Assembly (NCBI GenBank): GCA_019695345.1
Contig: JAIBAE010000013.1
Location: forward strand, 1 to 64,000
Direction: 5' to 3'
Origin: Bacteroidota bacterium
GTDB lineage: Bacteria; Bacteroidota; Ignavibacteria; Kapaibacteriales; NICIL-2
Length of the DNA: 64,000 bases
Position 1 is the first letter of the stretch; each line of letters opens with the position of its first letter. Of the stretch, positions 17,621 to 27,446 are shown in pieces. A model generated the notes under the pieces. It had not been told where the DNA came from, made no database searches, and saw only the letters and a list, made by a program, of their open reading frames with translations. Position numbers and translations under genes: made by a program.

Positions 17621-20600
17621 ATGGTAAATAACGACGACATACTATATTTAGATGTAGCGCAACGGAGATTTATCCGAAGCTACAAGATTATGTTAGCACT
17701 AACAATTATTAGTGCTATTGGTGCTATTGGTTTGAATATGGTGATTGTATCGAATATTAAGCAATATACAGAACTATGTCAGCAATGGAAGAATTGTGAT
17801 TTTAATCTTGCTCAGGTGCAATTATGTGTTTCGCAATGGAAGATCAATGGTAATGCTATTGATAGCTCAATCAACACTCAAACCAAGGTACAGGCTAATG
17901 ATGTATTGGCAAAAATCTTTGCCTCACGCTTTAAAACACTTGATAGTAGTATAACGTCCACTCAAAAATTACTACCGGAATATAGACAATCTGTTACTCA
18001 TCTTCGCCGCATCGACTCACTATCTGCATTAGTAATAACATTAAACAGCGAGGTTGCATTACAACTCCCTAATAGAAAAAGCAACGTTGCATTACATTCT
18101 GAATTAGACGCATGTTTAACGTTGCTTAACATCGAGTTATTACAATTACATGAGATATTAGGACATGCCGAAAGTAGTTATGCCGCAAGTATTGTTCATT
18201 ATCAGGAACAGTATAGTGCTTTTTTGAATTTGTTGTGTATAAGTGCTTTAATTGTAATATCAGCCGGTGCTATTTGGGGAGTAAAACTAGCTTCTATAAT
18301 GAAGAAAAACTCGGTGAATCGCTATAAGCAATACAAAACTATGATGGGGAGTTTTGATAAGAACCAGCAACTTCTTACAGAATTGGGTGAAAGTGAAAAG
18401 AAAATACGGCGGATTACCAATACAATTCCTGGAACGGTATGTCAGTATCGTATATCTTCGGATTTATCGAGATTGAGTTATATTTTTATTTCGGAAGGCT
18501 CGAAAAAGCTATTTGGGTACGAGCCACACGAGTTTTTAGAAGACAGCTATTTAATACAGAAGAATATTCCTTCAGAATACTACAATAAGATTCTGGAGCT
18601 AACAAAACAATCTATTGCAAACAATACATTGCTTGAATTAGAGTTCCCGTATAATCATCCCGTTGATAACAGGCAAGTGTGGATACATACTACGGCATTG
18701 CCAGAAGTGTTAGGGAATGATTATGTTGAGATGTACTGCATTTTCTCCGATATCACTGATGTAAAGGAAGCAATAGGGGCAATGCATAGCAGCGAGAAAC
18801 AACTGCTTGACATATCACATGCAATTCCGGGTGTTGTATATCAGTTACAAATGCATCCAAGCGGGCAACGTGATTATCTGTTTATTAGCAGCGGTACTTC
18901 TGAGTTGTTTGGACTTTCCTCGGAAGAAATCACTCGTAACCCGTACACTATCTCGGAGAAAATCCACAAAGATGATTTACAAGGAATTGGGCAGAGGATA
19001 ACAGCGGCAATGAATACGCTAAGTATCTATCAATATGAGTACCGCTATATTATGCCCAATGGTACAGAGCGTTGGATTAGTGAACTATCGGTACCGGAGT
19101 TACAACAGGACGGAAGTATCATTTGGAGTGGAATTCTTACAGATACTACAGAACGTAAAATACAACAAGAAGCACTTCGCCATAGCGAAGAAATGCTGAA
19201 TGAAGCACAAGGTATTGCACAACTTGGGTCGTGGGAACTTGATATGAGAAGCGGCACCATGCGGTGGAGTGCCCATATGTATAAAATTGCAGGATTTGAC
19301 CCCACGCTACCTCCACCGGATTTCTCCGATGTGATGATGTACAATGTATTAAAACGTGATATAAAGAAATGGTATAAATCCATATATGCTTGCGTTGAGG
19401 GGGTAAATCGTTTTGATTGGGATATGAACGTTGTTACAAATGCCGGTGAACGTAAGATATTTCATATAATGGGGAAAGTTGCTGCCGATGAATTTGGTAA
19501 CATTGTAAAAATTGTAGGTACAGCACAAGACATTACAGAACGTACAAAAATTCAGGAGCAGTTACAGCGTGCAAATACTGTTGTTGAAAACAGTACCTCT
19601 GTGTTGTTCCGTTGGGAGCATAATCCTGATTGGCAAATGACGTACATCTCAACGAATGTTAAGCAATGGGGCTATGAACCTGAGCAATTAGTAGGAAGTA
19701 ACGAAGTAATATCTCAGTTTGTACATCCCGATGATATTGAGCAGCTTGTTAACAATGTTAACCAACATCATGCTGCACACAACACCCGATATACGTTAGA
19801 GTATCGCCTGAGAAACAGCAACAATGAATACAGATGGGTTGAAGAGCGTGACTTTGTTACTGTAGATGGAGATAATCGAATAGTAAAAATTGAAGGTATC
19901 ATTACCGACATTAACGATAGAAAAGTTGCCGAAGTTCAGCTACAAAGCAAAATGTTAGAGCTACACCGCCAGGATTATCTGTTAAAAGTAACGGCAGAAT
20001 CGCTCAAACAAATTGTTACAACCGCAGAAGATTTTGACGCAATGATGGATCGTGCCATAGGTCAGATTGCAGAAGCAATGGATACCGACAGAATTTTTAT
20101 GTATGAAACAACACAAATTGAGAATACCGAAGAAACTCTTTCTGCATTACAGTATTCATGGTCGCGTATAGAGCAAGAGCCCCACGAAGTGTTTAAGAAT
20201 ATTCTTCCCAAACGCCTTGGATTAGATGAGATTGCAGTACAAATGCTAAACGGGAAAATATTCCGTCAGAATCTGGATGTAATTAATACTAAAGCTAAAC
20301 GCCTGTTAAAAATGTATGGTGTGCAATCAATTGTAGCAATACCTATTTTCCTCCGGAATAAATTCTGGGGATTTATTATGATGCACGATTGTAATACTCA
20401 GCGCGAATGGCTTGACTTTGAAATAAACGTGCTTACAGGTGCAGCTGCTTCTATGGCAGGATCTATAGAACGTAATCGTGCCGAGCGAAAACTTAAAGAG
20501 TATGCTGAATACTTAAAAGATGCAAAATCAAAACTAGAGGTTCAGGCGCATGAATTATTAGAAAGCAACAGAGAGTTGTTGCTTGCCCGTGAAGTAGCGG

Positions 20601-22030
20601 AAACATCCAACAAAGCAAAATCAGCTTTCCTCTCTTCTATGTCGCACGAGTTACGTACGCCACTAAACGCTGTACTTGGTTTTACCCAGATTTTGAAGAA
20701 AGATGAACAGTTAAATAAACAACATCACAAGTATCTGGATACGATGTACAACAGCGGACAGCATTTGCTTGCCATGATTAATGATATTCTTGATGTATCA
20801 AAAATTGAAGCCGGTAAGATAGAGTTGCAATTAGATCATGTATCCATTGAGAATTTCTGCACAGAACTACGTTCAATGTTTCAGGTACGCTGTACCGAAA
20901 AACAATTGTCGTACTCCGTATCATTACGTCAAAGCGTTCCCGATTACATTCGTGCCGATGTTGTGCGGTTGCGCCAGGTAATGATTAACCTGATTGGGAA
21001 TGCCGTGAAGTTTACTCAGCCCGGTGGTAGCGTTGCCGTTGTTATAGATTGTGTGGGTACTACCAACAACAATTCCAACGAAGCAATTCTGCGTTTTGAA
21101 GTACGCGATACGGGAAGAGGTATTCCTGATAATCAGTTAAAAACTATATTCGAGCCCTTCCGACAGGTAAATGGTATGTACAGCGAAGGAACCGGATTAG
21201 GCTTAGCAATTTCTTCTAAACTGGTTAGCTTAATGCAAGGAGATTTACGTGTTCAAAGCACAATAAACGCAGGTAGTGTATTCTCTTTTGAAGTGCCATT
21301 TGAGATAGGACAAGTTACAACACAACCAAAATCGGTTTTTCATCAAACAGTAATTGCTATCGAAGGGCAGAAAAAGTACTCTGTATTGTTGGTTGATGAT
21401 ATTCAAAGCAATCGTGATGTTATACGTGGTATGCTAGAGCCATTAGGGGTTAATATTCAAGAAGCACAAAATGGCAAAGAGGCGTTAGAAGTTCTCAATA
21501 CATTTATTCCCGACATTATCTTCCTTGATTTGTTAATGCCAGTAATGAATGGAGAGGAAACAATAGCAGAGATCAGGAAACAATCGAAATTCAATACTAT
21601 TCCGGTAATTGCAATAACTGCCAGTGGTTTCGACGGCAAGCGTGAGGAAGTAATTAGTACCGGATTTAATGAGTATATCCACAAACCATTTAAAGAAGAA
21701 GATTTATTTTTGGTTATGGAACGCTTTGCAGGTTGTAGATTTATTTACAAACCTACTGAGTATACGGAGATAACAGAGATTGTTCAGGGGGGCACTGCGC
21801 AGGAAGCATCGGCATTGAATATTATTTCTCTTATCAGAAGCTTGCCTTCCCATACCGCAGCAGAATTGCAAGAGGCAATTGAGATTCAGGATTTTGATGC
21901 CGTACGTTCGATTGTTGGCAGTATAGAATTATTTGATGACCAGCAAAAACAAGTGCTTGCACAACTTGGCAACGCAGCAGCCGAAAACAATTTCCGCCTG
22001 TTCCTCGAGATGAGCAATTCTCTTAATTAA
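17621..22030 (+). CDS. Hybrid histidine kinase with four PAS domains, GAF and receiver
   Basis: The 1469-residue protein has a transmembrane segment at about 25-48, an extracytoplasmic helical domain, a second segment at about 201-226, four PAS/PAC units (about 260-772), and a GAF domain (about 785-955, ending SIVAIPIFLRNKFWGFI). HisKA follows with MSHELRTPLNAVLGF (about 1008), then HATPase_c with NLIGNAVKF and GTGLGLAIS, and a receiver with IIFLDLLMPVMNGE (about 1254-1370). The ~100-residue tail is helical and lacks a clear HPt histidine motif. Its architecture parallels the giant kinase, so the two may be paralogues. The ATG at 17621 fits the membrane topology. Confidence 0.93.
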   Translation: MVNNDDILYLDVAQRRFIRSYKIMLALTIISAIGAIGLNMVIVSNIKQYTELCQQWKNCDFNLAQVQLCVSQWKINGNAIDSSINTQTKVQANDVLAKIFASRFKTLDSSITSTQKLLPEYRQSVTHLRRIDSLSALVITLNSEVALQLPNRKSNVALHSELDACLTLLNIELLQLHEILGHAESSYAASIVHYQEQYSAFLNLLCISALIVISAGAIWGVKLASIMKKNSVNRYKQYKTMMGSFDKNQQLLTELGESEKKIRRITNTIPGTVCQYRISSDLSRLSYIFISEGSKKLFGYEPHEFLEDSYLIQKNIPSEYYNKILELTKQSIANNTLLELEFPYNHPVDNRQVWIHTTALPEVLGNDYVEMYCIFSDITDVKEAIGAMHSSEKQLLDISHAIPGVVYQLQMHPSGQRDYLFISSGTSELFGLSSEEITRNPYTISEKIHKDDLQGIGQRITAAMNTLSIYQYEYRYIMPNGTERWISELSVPELQQDGSIIWSGILTDTTERKIQQEALRHSEEMLNEAQGIAQLGSWELDMRSGTMRWSAHMYKIAGFDPTLPPPDFSDVMMYNVLKRDIKKWYKSIYACVEGVNRFDWDMNVVTNAGERKIFHIMGKVAADEFGNIVKIVGTAQDITERTKIQEQLQRANTVVENSTSVLFRWEHNPDWQMTYISTNVKQWGYEPEQLVGSNEVISQFVHPDDIEQLVNNVNQHHAAHNTRYTLEYRLRNSNNEYRWVEERDFVTVDGDNRIVKIEGIITDINDRKVAEVQLQSKMLELHRQDYLLKVTAESLKQIVTTAEDFDAMMDRAIGQIAEAMDTDRIFMYETTQIENTEETLSALQYSWSRIEQEPHEVFKNILPKRLGLDEIAVQMLNGKIFRQNLDVINTKAKRLLKMYGVQSIVAIPIFLRNKFWGFIMMHDCNTQREWLDFEINVLTGAAASMAGSIERNRAERKLKEYAEYLKDAKSKLEVQAHELLESNRELLLAREVAETSNKAKSAFLSSMSHELRTPLNAVLGFTQILKKDEQLNKQHHKYLDTMYNSGQHLLAMINDILDVSKIEAGKIELQLDHVSIENFCTELRSMFQVRCTEKQLSYSVSLRQSVPDYIRADVVRLRQVMINLIGNAVKFTQPGGSVAVVIDCVGTTNNNSNEAILRFEVRDTGRGIPDNQLKTIFEPFRQVNGMYSEGTGLGLAISSKLVSLMQGDLRVQSTINAGSVFSFEVPFEIGQVTTQPKSVFHQTVIAIEGQKKYSVLLVDDIQSNRDVIRGMLEPLGVNIQEAQNGKEALEVLNTFIPDIIFLDLLMPVMNGEETIAEIRKQSKFNTIPVIAITASGFDGKREEVISTGFNEYIHKPFKEEDLFLVMERFAGCRFIYKPTEYTEITEIVQGGTAQEASALNIISLIRSLPSHTAAELQEAIEIQDFDAVRSIVGSIELFDDQQKQVLAQLGNAAAENNFRLFLEMSNSLN

Positions 22031-22042
22031 ACCTATAGGTTT
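22029..22042 (+). terminator. Weak terminator-like palindrome after the hybrid kinase
   Basis: AAACCTATAGGTTT overlaps the stop codon and is followed by a pyrimidine-rich tract with a TTTTTTT run. The stem is short and AT-rich, so function is uncertain. Confidence 0.3.
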
Positions 22043-22106
22043 GTCTTTTCTTTTTTTACCTTTCCTTCTTATACTACCTTCACGATAGCTGTATCTTCTT
22101 GCTTGT

Positions 22107-22168
22107 GTATCTCATCCGCAGCACAAGGTGTTTTATACGCTAAACAGCCGGTGCGGTCTTGCAACGCA
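22107..22168. repeat. Solitary F1 right end
   Basis: TCTCATCCGCA at about 22108 and GGTGCGGTCTTGCAACGCA at 22150-22168 match the inner and outer boxes of the F1 right end. No left partner was found in the gap 22031-22245. The end lies about 78 bp before the GWxTD gene start. Confidence 0.45.
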
Positions 22169-22245
22169 AAAAAATCTATCTGCTACTGTATCGTTATAGC
22201 ATTGGTGTTTTCGTTATCTTGCATTGATTTATTTATGGATTGTGT

Positions 22246-23550
22246 ATGAAGTTTTGGTGTTACGTAGTATTATGTTGTATACCATTGTGTAGTGCAATGG
22301 CACAACCTGTATTCACTGCCGACCAGCCTACGGTGCTTATCAGCGCGTTGAGTTTTAAGGGAGATACCCCGGACTCGGCTCGGGTTGATGTGTATGCGGC
22401 TATGCCATTTCAATTATTACAGTTTGTGAGTGCAAATAATAAGTTAGGAGCAAAATACAACCTGCAAATAACCTTGCGCGATTCCACCGGTAATAAAGTT
22501 ACCGAGCGTAAGATAGAACGCAAAGTTGTAGAAACTGATTACGAGGTTTCGCGTGGTTCTACCGGACGTGCCGATGTTACTCAAACCATTTTTAATGCTC
22601 TTCCCGGCTCGTACAGAGTGGAGGTATTTGTTACTGATATTATTAATAACCGCGAGTTTTCTGCATCCCGCAGATTTACCGTTCCGGCTTATACAACACA
22701 AGAGTTTGCTGTTAGCAGTCCAATGATAGTTAGCGCAATTGAACAAAAAGATGATGGATACATTATTACGCCATATATCAACGATAACATTGGTAATCTG
22801 CCCGATGGATTTTTTGTATTCTTTGAAGCGTATAACAAACGTAAATACGATACGCTGGACTTTGCTATTGAATTATACGACGGCACCAAACAAGTATATA
22901 AAACCATACGCCAGCCATTTGCAGTAAAGGAAGCTCGCACACAGCAATTTATAAAAGTGAATGTACCGGGCAGTTTACCTGCAGGCTCTTACACATTAAA
23001 AGCCATTGCTGTTAGTGTTACTGCTCCCAAAAATTACAACGAAAGCGATTACCTTGCATCAAGCCAACGGCAAATAGTAGTAGAGCGTGGCATTGCCGGT
23101 ACTGCAGTTTCCGATATTGATAAAGCCATCCGTCAGTTGCGCTATGTTGCAACGCAATCGGAGATAGATTCTATTCAATCGCCATCATCGCCGGAAGAAC
23201 GGCGCAAACGGTTTGAAGCATTTTGGAAACAGCTGGACCCATCGCCCAATACAATCCGTAACGAAGCATTTGAAGAATACTATGCACGTGTAGATTACGC
23301 TAACAAAAACTACCGCTCGTATAACGATGGCTGGTTAACCGATATGGGTATGATTCACATTGTACTTGGCGCACCTTCAACGTCGGACCGGCGTGTAAAT
23401 ACCTACGATGGCAGGACGTCCATAACCTGGACGTATTCCGGCTCGAACCGACGTTTTGTGTTTATAGATAACACCGGATTTGGCGATTACCGCCTTTCGC
23501 CCAGCACACCGTTCCCCATGAGCGAAAAATATAAGTACACCGGAATGTAA
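22246..23550 (+). CDS. GWxTD domain-containing exported protein
   Basis: The 434-residue protein has a signal peptide (WCYVVLCCIPLCSAMAQ), a long beta-rich central part, and the C-terminal GWxTD domain with FEEYYARVDYANKNY...YNDGWLTDMGMIHIVLGAP (about 340-430). GWxTD is a domain of unknown function found in Bacteroidota/Chlorobi-type bacteria, often 30 residues after a conserved Arg-rich segment. It is therefore a lineage marker more than a functional clue. I use the ATG at 22246; an in-frame TTG lies 6 bp upstream. A near-consensus TATCTTGC sits about 30 bp upstream. Confidence 0.85.
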   Translation: MKFWCYVVLCCIPLCSAMAQPVFTADQPTVLISALSFKGDTPDSARVDVYAAMPFQLLQFVSANNKLGAKYNLQITLRDSTGNKVTERKIERKVVETDYEVSRGSTGRADVTQTIFNALPGSYRVEVFVTDIINNREFSASRRFTVPAYTTQEFAVSSPMIVSAIEQKDDGYIITPYINDNIGNLPDGFFVFFEAYNKRKYDTLDFAIELYDGTKQVYKTIRQPFAVKEARTQQFIKVNVPGSLPAGSYTLKAIAVSVTAPKNYNESDYLASSQRQIVVERGIAGTAVSDIDKAIRQLRYVATQSEIDSIQSPSSPEERRKRFEAFWKQLDPSPNTIRNEAFEEYYARVDYANKNYRSYNDGWLTDMGMIHIVLGAPSTSDRRVNTYDGRTSITWTYSGSNRRFVFIDNTGFGDYRLSPSTPFPMSEKYKYTGM

Positions 23551-23559
23551 AATGTTTTC

Positions 23560-23804
23560 CGCTGTCGCATGACGGCACCGTATGTTGGTGTTTAATATAT
23601 CCTTTTCTTGCCGGAAAGTTCCTTGTTTAATTCCTTCAACACAAAAGGGACATAAGGAAAAACAAAAGATAACACAAAAGGGTAGAGAGTTTCTCTCAAA
23701 ACTCACTTCTATCACGATAAACGGTATTGTTTACACTACACTTCTGCGCGGCATTGTGTGGATATGTTGATAAATCTGTGGCTTGGTGCCGTCCTGCGAT
23801 AGCA
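23560..23804. repeat. F1 paired-end element, empty
   Basis: The left end CGCTGTCGCATGACGGCACC (23560-23579) and the right end GGTGCCGTCCTGCGATAGCA (23785-23804) are inverse complements at 17 of 19 aligned positions, including the variant GCCGTC/GACGGC shared only within this pair. The interior of about 205 bp is AT-rich with no gene. The right end is 6 bp from the stop codon of the DUF4349 gene; the left end is 10 bp after the GWxTD stop. Confidence 0.65.
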
Positions 23805-23809
23805 AAAGA

Positions 23810-24673
23810 CTACCACACAAACAACCATTTAACTGCACTATATAAACCTACAAACACATACCCAAGTGGTCCGGGTGTAGTTTTTTCCGATAGTGTTACG
23901 GTTATGGTAGAGTAGGTAATAGATTGATTCATGCGTGCAAGCTGACTTTTGTACGATTCAATCAGAGAGCTTACACGGTCAATTTCTTTTTCTACGGTAA
24001 CAGCACTTTCTACGGTGTTTGCTTTGGCAAGTAAATCTAAAAAGCGTTGAAGAGTTTTTTCGGCATTGGTAATACGTGTTTGTAAATCCAGATAGTTATC
24101 GGCTACATCGTTACCGCGTATGTTTTTGTAGTGAACTTGACCAAGCGTGCTAATCTTGCGGATGGTAGTATCCAGCATAACCGAAGGCACTGCTATGGTA
24201 ATTGTTTGTGCATCGGAATACAGTACATATCCGGTGTTACGTTTGGCTGTTTCGGTAATAGCTGTAAGGATGGAATCGAAATGTGTTTTAGCATACATGC
24301 GTAGTGTGGCAGAATATGCTAAGACGCGCTCCTTTGGTTTGGGAGAGTTTTCATTGAGAGCGTTTTTTGCAAGAAGAGTTGTCTCCTGCATTTTAGCCGA
24401 AACGTTTGATTGTTGCACATATTGCATGGAAGCAATCTGTGCTTCGGTTTGTGCGTTTCTTGTAGTACCAACACTAACTATACTTTCAAGGAAATCTCCA
24501 CTTTGGCCTCTTGACGGATTTAACGGATTAGATTCATCAGTTTCGCCCGATGAATACGAATACTCACCATAGTACTCCTGTTGCATAGAACTGCTTGCAC
24601 ACGATTGCAAACCAATAGATACCAAAACCACCATTAAGAATAAACTCCACGTGTTGCGTGTAATACGTTTCAT
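23810..24673 (-). CDS. DUF4349 domain lipoprotein
   Basis: The 287-residue protein starts with a lipoprotein signal ending SIGLQSCAS. The C-terminal two thirds match the DUF4349 pattern: YSATLRMYAKTHFDSIL, a beta-alpha region with TITIAVPS, a long helix LDLQTRITNAEKTLQRFLDLL followed by VEKEIDRVSSLIESYKSQL (coiled coil), then beta strands ITYSTITVTL. The family often ends in a transmembrane segment; here residues after about 268 (LGYVFVGLYSAVKWLF) are hydrophobic. Function is unknown. I use the ATG at 24673 rather than an upstream TTG. Confidence 0.8.
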   Translation of the reverse strand: MKRITRNTWSLFLMVVLVSIGLQSCASSSMQQEYYGEYSYSSGETDESNPLNPSRGQSGDFLESIVSVGTTRNAQTEAQIASMQYVQQSNVSAKMQETTLLAKNALNENSPKPKERVLAYSATLRMYAKTHFDSILTAITETAKRNTGYVLYSDAQTITIAVPSVMLDTTIRKISTLGQVHYKNIRGNDVADNYLDLQTRITNAEKTLQRFLDLLAKANTVESAVTVEKEIDRVSSLIESYKSQLARMNQSITYSTITVTLSEKTTPGPLGYVFVGLYSAVKWLFVW

Positions 24674-24808
24674 ACCATCTCCTATCAATTATACATGTAT
24701 TCTGTTGCAGGATGAGTAAAACAACCGGCATTTGGTTACATTGAAGACATCTGTGTTATGATATTAGGTTGTTTCTTTATATTGGAACAAGTATAACCGT
24801 GTATTTCT

Positions 24809-25729
24809 ATGACGTCTATATTTCTTTCGTTTTTTGCGTTAATGATGTGCGGAGCTTTGTGGCGTTTTATACCACGCGTTCCCGATGGCACTACCGTACG
24901 TGCGGCAATCAGCGCTGTGGTTATGAATATTCTGTTGCCCGCACTAACATTTAAGGTTTTGTATAATGCACCGCTACAACACGATATTTGGCAAGTGCCC
25001 GTAACAGCATTAGTATCGTGTTGTGTAAGTGTGTTATTGGCGGTTGTTATATATCAGGTACTTCTGCCACGGGTATTAGCATTGCCAATGCAAAGCCGTG
25101 GTGCAATGATTCTTGCCTCGGCATGGGGAAATGTAACGTATCTGGGAATCCCCATTGTTACGGCATTAGTTGGCGAAGAATTTCAGCGTGTTCCTATTTA
25201 CTTCGATTTACTCTCGCTAACGCCGTTGTTGTGGTCGGTTGGGGTTGTAATTGCCGCACGGTACGGAACTACTACAAGTGTACATCCTGTTAGGCATTCG
25301 TTACAAACGCTGTTACGCTTGCCACCGTTATATGCGGCTTTGCTTGGCTTACTTTGTAATGCGTTGCATATTCCCATACCCGAGTTTATAGTAAAAGCAT
25401 GTTCTACAGCGGCGGCGGCAGTTGCTCCGCTTATGATTATCAGCGTTGGCATTGCCCTGCGGTTTACGCAACTTCATAAAACAATACAAGCATTACCGGC
25501 AGTAGCACTTAAACTTGTTGTTGTACCAATTGCGGCAATTGCTCTGGCACATCAACTGGGGATTAGCGGCGGTGTGTACACGGCAACGGTTGCAGAAGCA
25601 GCAATGCCAACAATGGTACTTACAATGGTTGTATCGGAGCAGTTTGGCTTAGACTCCGAGCTTCTTGCGCAGGCAATTGCGTTATCTACCGTATTATCGT
25701 TTATTACTATTCCGTTTTGGTGTGGGTAG
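24809..25729 (+). CDS. AEC-family transporter (auxin efflux carrier type)
   Basis: The 306-residue protein has about ten hydrophobic segments in two halves, with the family's VVMNILLPALTFKVLYNAPL near the N-terminus, MILASAWGNVTYLGIPIV in the middle, and AAMPTMVLTMVVSEQFGLD near the end. Bacterial members export or import organic anions such as malate or malonate; the substrate here cannot be told. It sits divergent from the DUF4349 gene and codirectional with the bicarbonate transporter gene 126 bp further on. Confidence 0.85.
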   Translation: MTSIFLSFFALMMCGALWRFIPRVPDGTTVRAAISAVVMNILLPALTFKVLYNAPLQHDIWQVPVTALVSCCVSVLLAVVIYQVLLPRVLALPMQSRGAMILASAWGNVTYLGIPIVTALVGEEFQRVPIYFDLLSLTPLLWSVGVVIAARYGTTTSVHPVRHSLQTLLRLPPLYAALLGLLCNALHIPIPEFIVKACSTAAAAVAPLMIISVGIALRFTQLHKTIQALPAVALKLVVVPIAAIALAHQLGISGGVYTATVAEAAMPTMVLTMVVSEQFGLDSELLAQAIALSTVLSFITIPFWCG

Positions 25730-25855
25730 TTGAGATGCTATGGCTCTGTAGAGTATAACTACTACCAGCTATACAATAAATATTCGTCTATTCTGTATAT
25801 ACCGTGCTATTAATCTGATGCTACAGAATTATAACAATAATTTTACGGTAAAATA

Positions 25856-26818
25856 ATGGACTTTCAGATACTTATAACAAACCTAACCAACCCAACGTTG
25901 CTTTTTTTTATTTTGGGAATAGTAGCAACAATGGTAAAAAGCGACTTAGAAATTCCACAAACATCAAGCAAGTTCATCTCTTTGTATTTGCTGTTTGCCA
26001 TTGGGTTTAAGGGCGGGCAAGAACTTGCACACAGTAACTTCCAAGCAGAAATATCATATTCAATTCTGTTTGGTTTGCTTATATCATCGCTTATCCCATT
26101 GTACACATTCTTTATACTTAAACGTAAGATTTCGATAAGCGATGCAGGAGCTGTTGCCGCAACTTATGGTTCTGTTAGTGCGGTAACATTTGTATCGGCT
26201 GTTTCGTTTTTAGAGTTACAGCAAATTCAATACAGCGGGCACATGGTGGCAGTAATGGCATTTATGGAATCACCCGCCATTATTGTTGGGGTAATCTTAC
26301 TTTCCATGTACGATAAAGAATCGCGCGGCACAACAAACGTGGCTTCTATTGTTCAGCATTCGTTTACTAACGGAAGTGTATTGTTAGTGTTAGGAAGTTT
26401 GCTGATTGGATTTATTGCCGATAGTAAACAAGCAGAAGGCATCAAGCCATTTACCACCGATATCTTTAAGGGATTCTTGGCAATATTTTTATTGGAAATG
26501 GGAATGGTAACAGCAAAACGTTTCGCAGCATTTAAAAAGTACGGGTTGTTTTTAAGTGTGTTTGCCATACTTATTCCTGCTGTTAACGGTTGTATTGTTG
26601 CCGTAGCAAGTAGCATTGTAACGGCAGATATTGGGAACAGATTTATCTTTGCCATACTTGCAGCAAGTGCATCGTACATTGCTGTGCCGGCAGCTATGAA
26701 ATTAGCTGCGCCCAAAGCCGACCCCGGACTTTTTATTCCAATGGCGTTAGGGTTAACATTCCCGTTTAATATTTCCATTGGGATGCCCTTATATTTTATG
26801 ATTATCTCTCATACATAA
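25856..26818 (+). CDS. SbtA-like sodium-dependent bicarbonate transporter family protein
   Basis: The 320-residue protein has about ten transmembrane segments. The repeat halves show LLFAIGFKGGQELA and AAASYIAVPAAMKLAAP-type helices seen in SbtA (DUF897) proteins, with conserved PALTFPFNI-like LGLTFPFNISIG near the C-terminus. SbtA imports bicarbonate with sodium in cyanobacteria; non-photosynthetic bacteria also carry relatives. No companion SbtB (PII-like) gene is next to it. Confidence 0.82.
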   Translation: MDFQILITNLTNPTLLFFILGIVATMVKSDLEIPQTSSKFISLYLLFAIGFKGGQELAHSNFQAEISYSILFGLLISSLIPLYTFFILKRKISISDAGAVAATYGSVSAVTFVSAVSFLELQQIQYSGHMVAVMAFMESPAIIVGVILLSMYDKESRGTTNVASIVQHSFTNGSVLLVLGSLLIGFIADSKQAEGIKPFTTDIFKGFLAIFLLEMGMVTAKRFAAFKKYGLFLSVFAILIPAVNGCIVAVASSIVTADIGNRFIFAILAASASYIAVPAAMKLAAPKADPGLFIPMALGLTFPFNISIGMPLYFMIISHT

Positions 26819-27173
26819 CAACACTTCATCAGAGTGTATAAGCAGATTGTTTTAGCACATAGGTACTAGTACTTACATATTGATGTTGCTATCGCAATCC
26901 GCGCCAACCCGCTCATAACTATACGCACGTTCATCTGCGGTGATAAAACGCCCACAACACCGCAACGTGCATCGTGACAGATGTACACCAAAACGTAGGG
27001 GCATATAGATATACGCACACCACCATAGCTACGCCTACCCACATACATACAATCACAGGTAGTATAGTAATTTCATACTTAAACCGTAAGGTAGTTATTA
27101 TGTACTCACTACTAAATGTGGAAAAGTATTTGGAAGCATCATATAAAACCTGCCGAAATTTTAAAATTACAGC

Positions 27174-27195
27174 GGTACTCTATCAACAGAGTACC
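27174..27195. promoter_or_regulatory. Perfect 8-bp hairpin and 13-mer direct repeat upstream of the AbiC-like gene
   Basis: GGTACTCT ATCAAC AGAGTACC is a perfect inverted repeat about 250 bp before the AbiC-like start. TACTCTATCAACA from its 5' arm and loop recurs at 27381-27393, about 70 bp before the start. This could be an operator pair. The rest of the gap 26819-27446 holds the F1 left end and no credible gene. Confidence 0.35.
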
Positions 27196-27446
27196 AACCA
27201 CCGTAGTTTTTGAGTAGTGACTTTAAGAAAATTATTTGCGTTATTTGTGGTGAGTCGAATTTACTTTGGTTGAGTTAACAAGTAAGCTTAGAACTAAGGA
27301 ATATAAAATTGAAGATATGTGTCCTTTCATCTGTTAGAAAGTGGTGACCGACACAAAAGATGAAGCGGCTTATAATCAAATACTCTATCAACAAAATTTA
27401 AGTAATAAGCAATACTTAATTAGTTTGACAACCTCACTTCGTTTAT

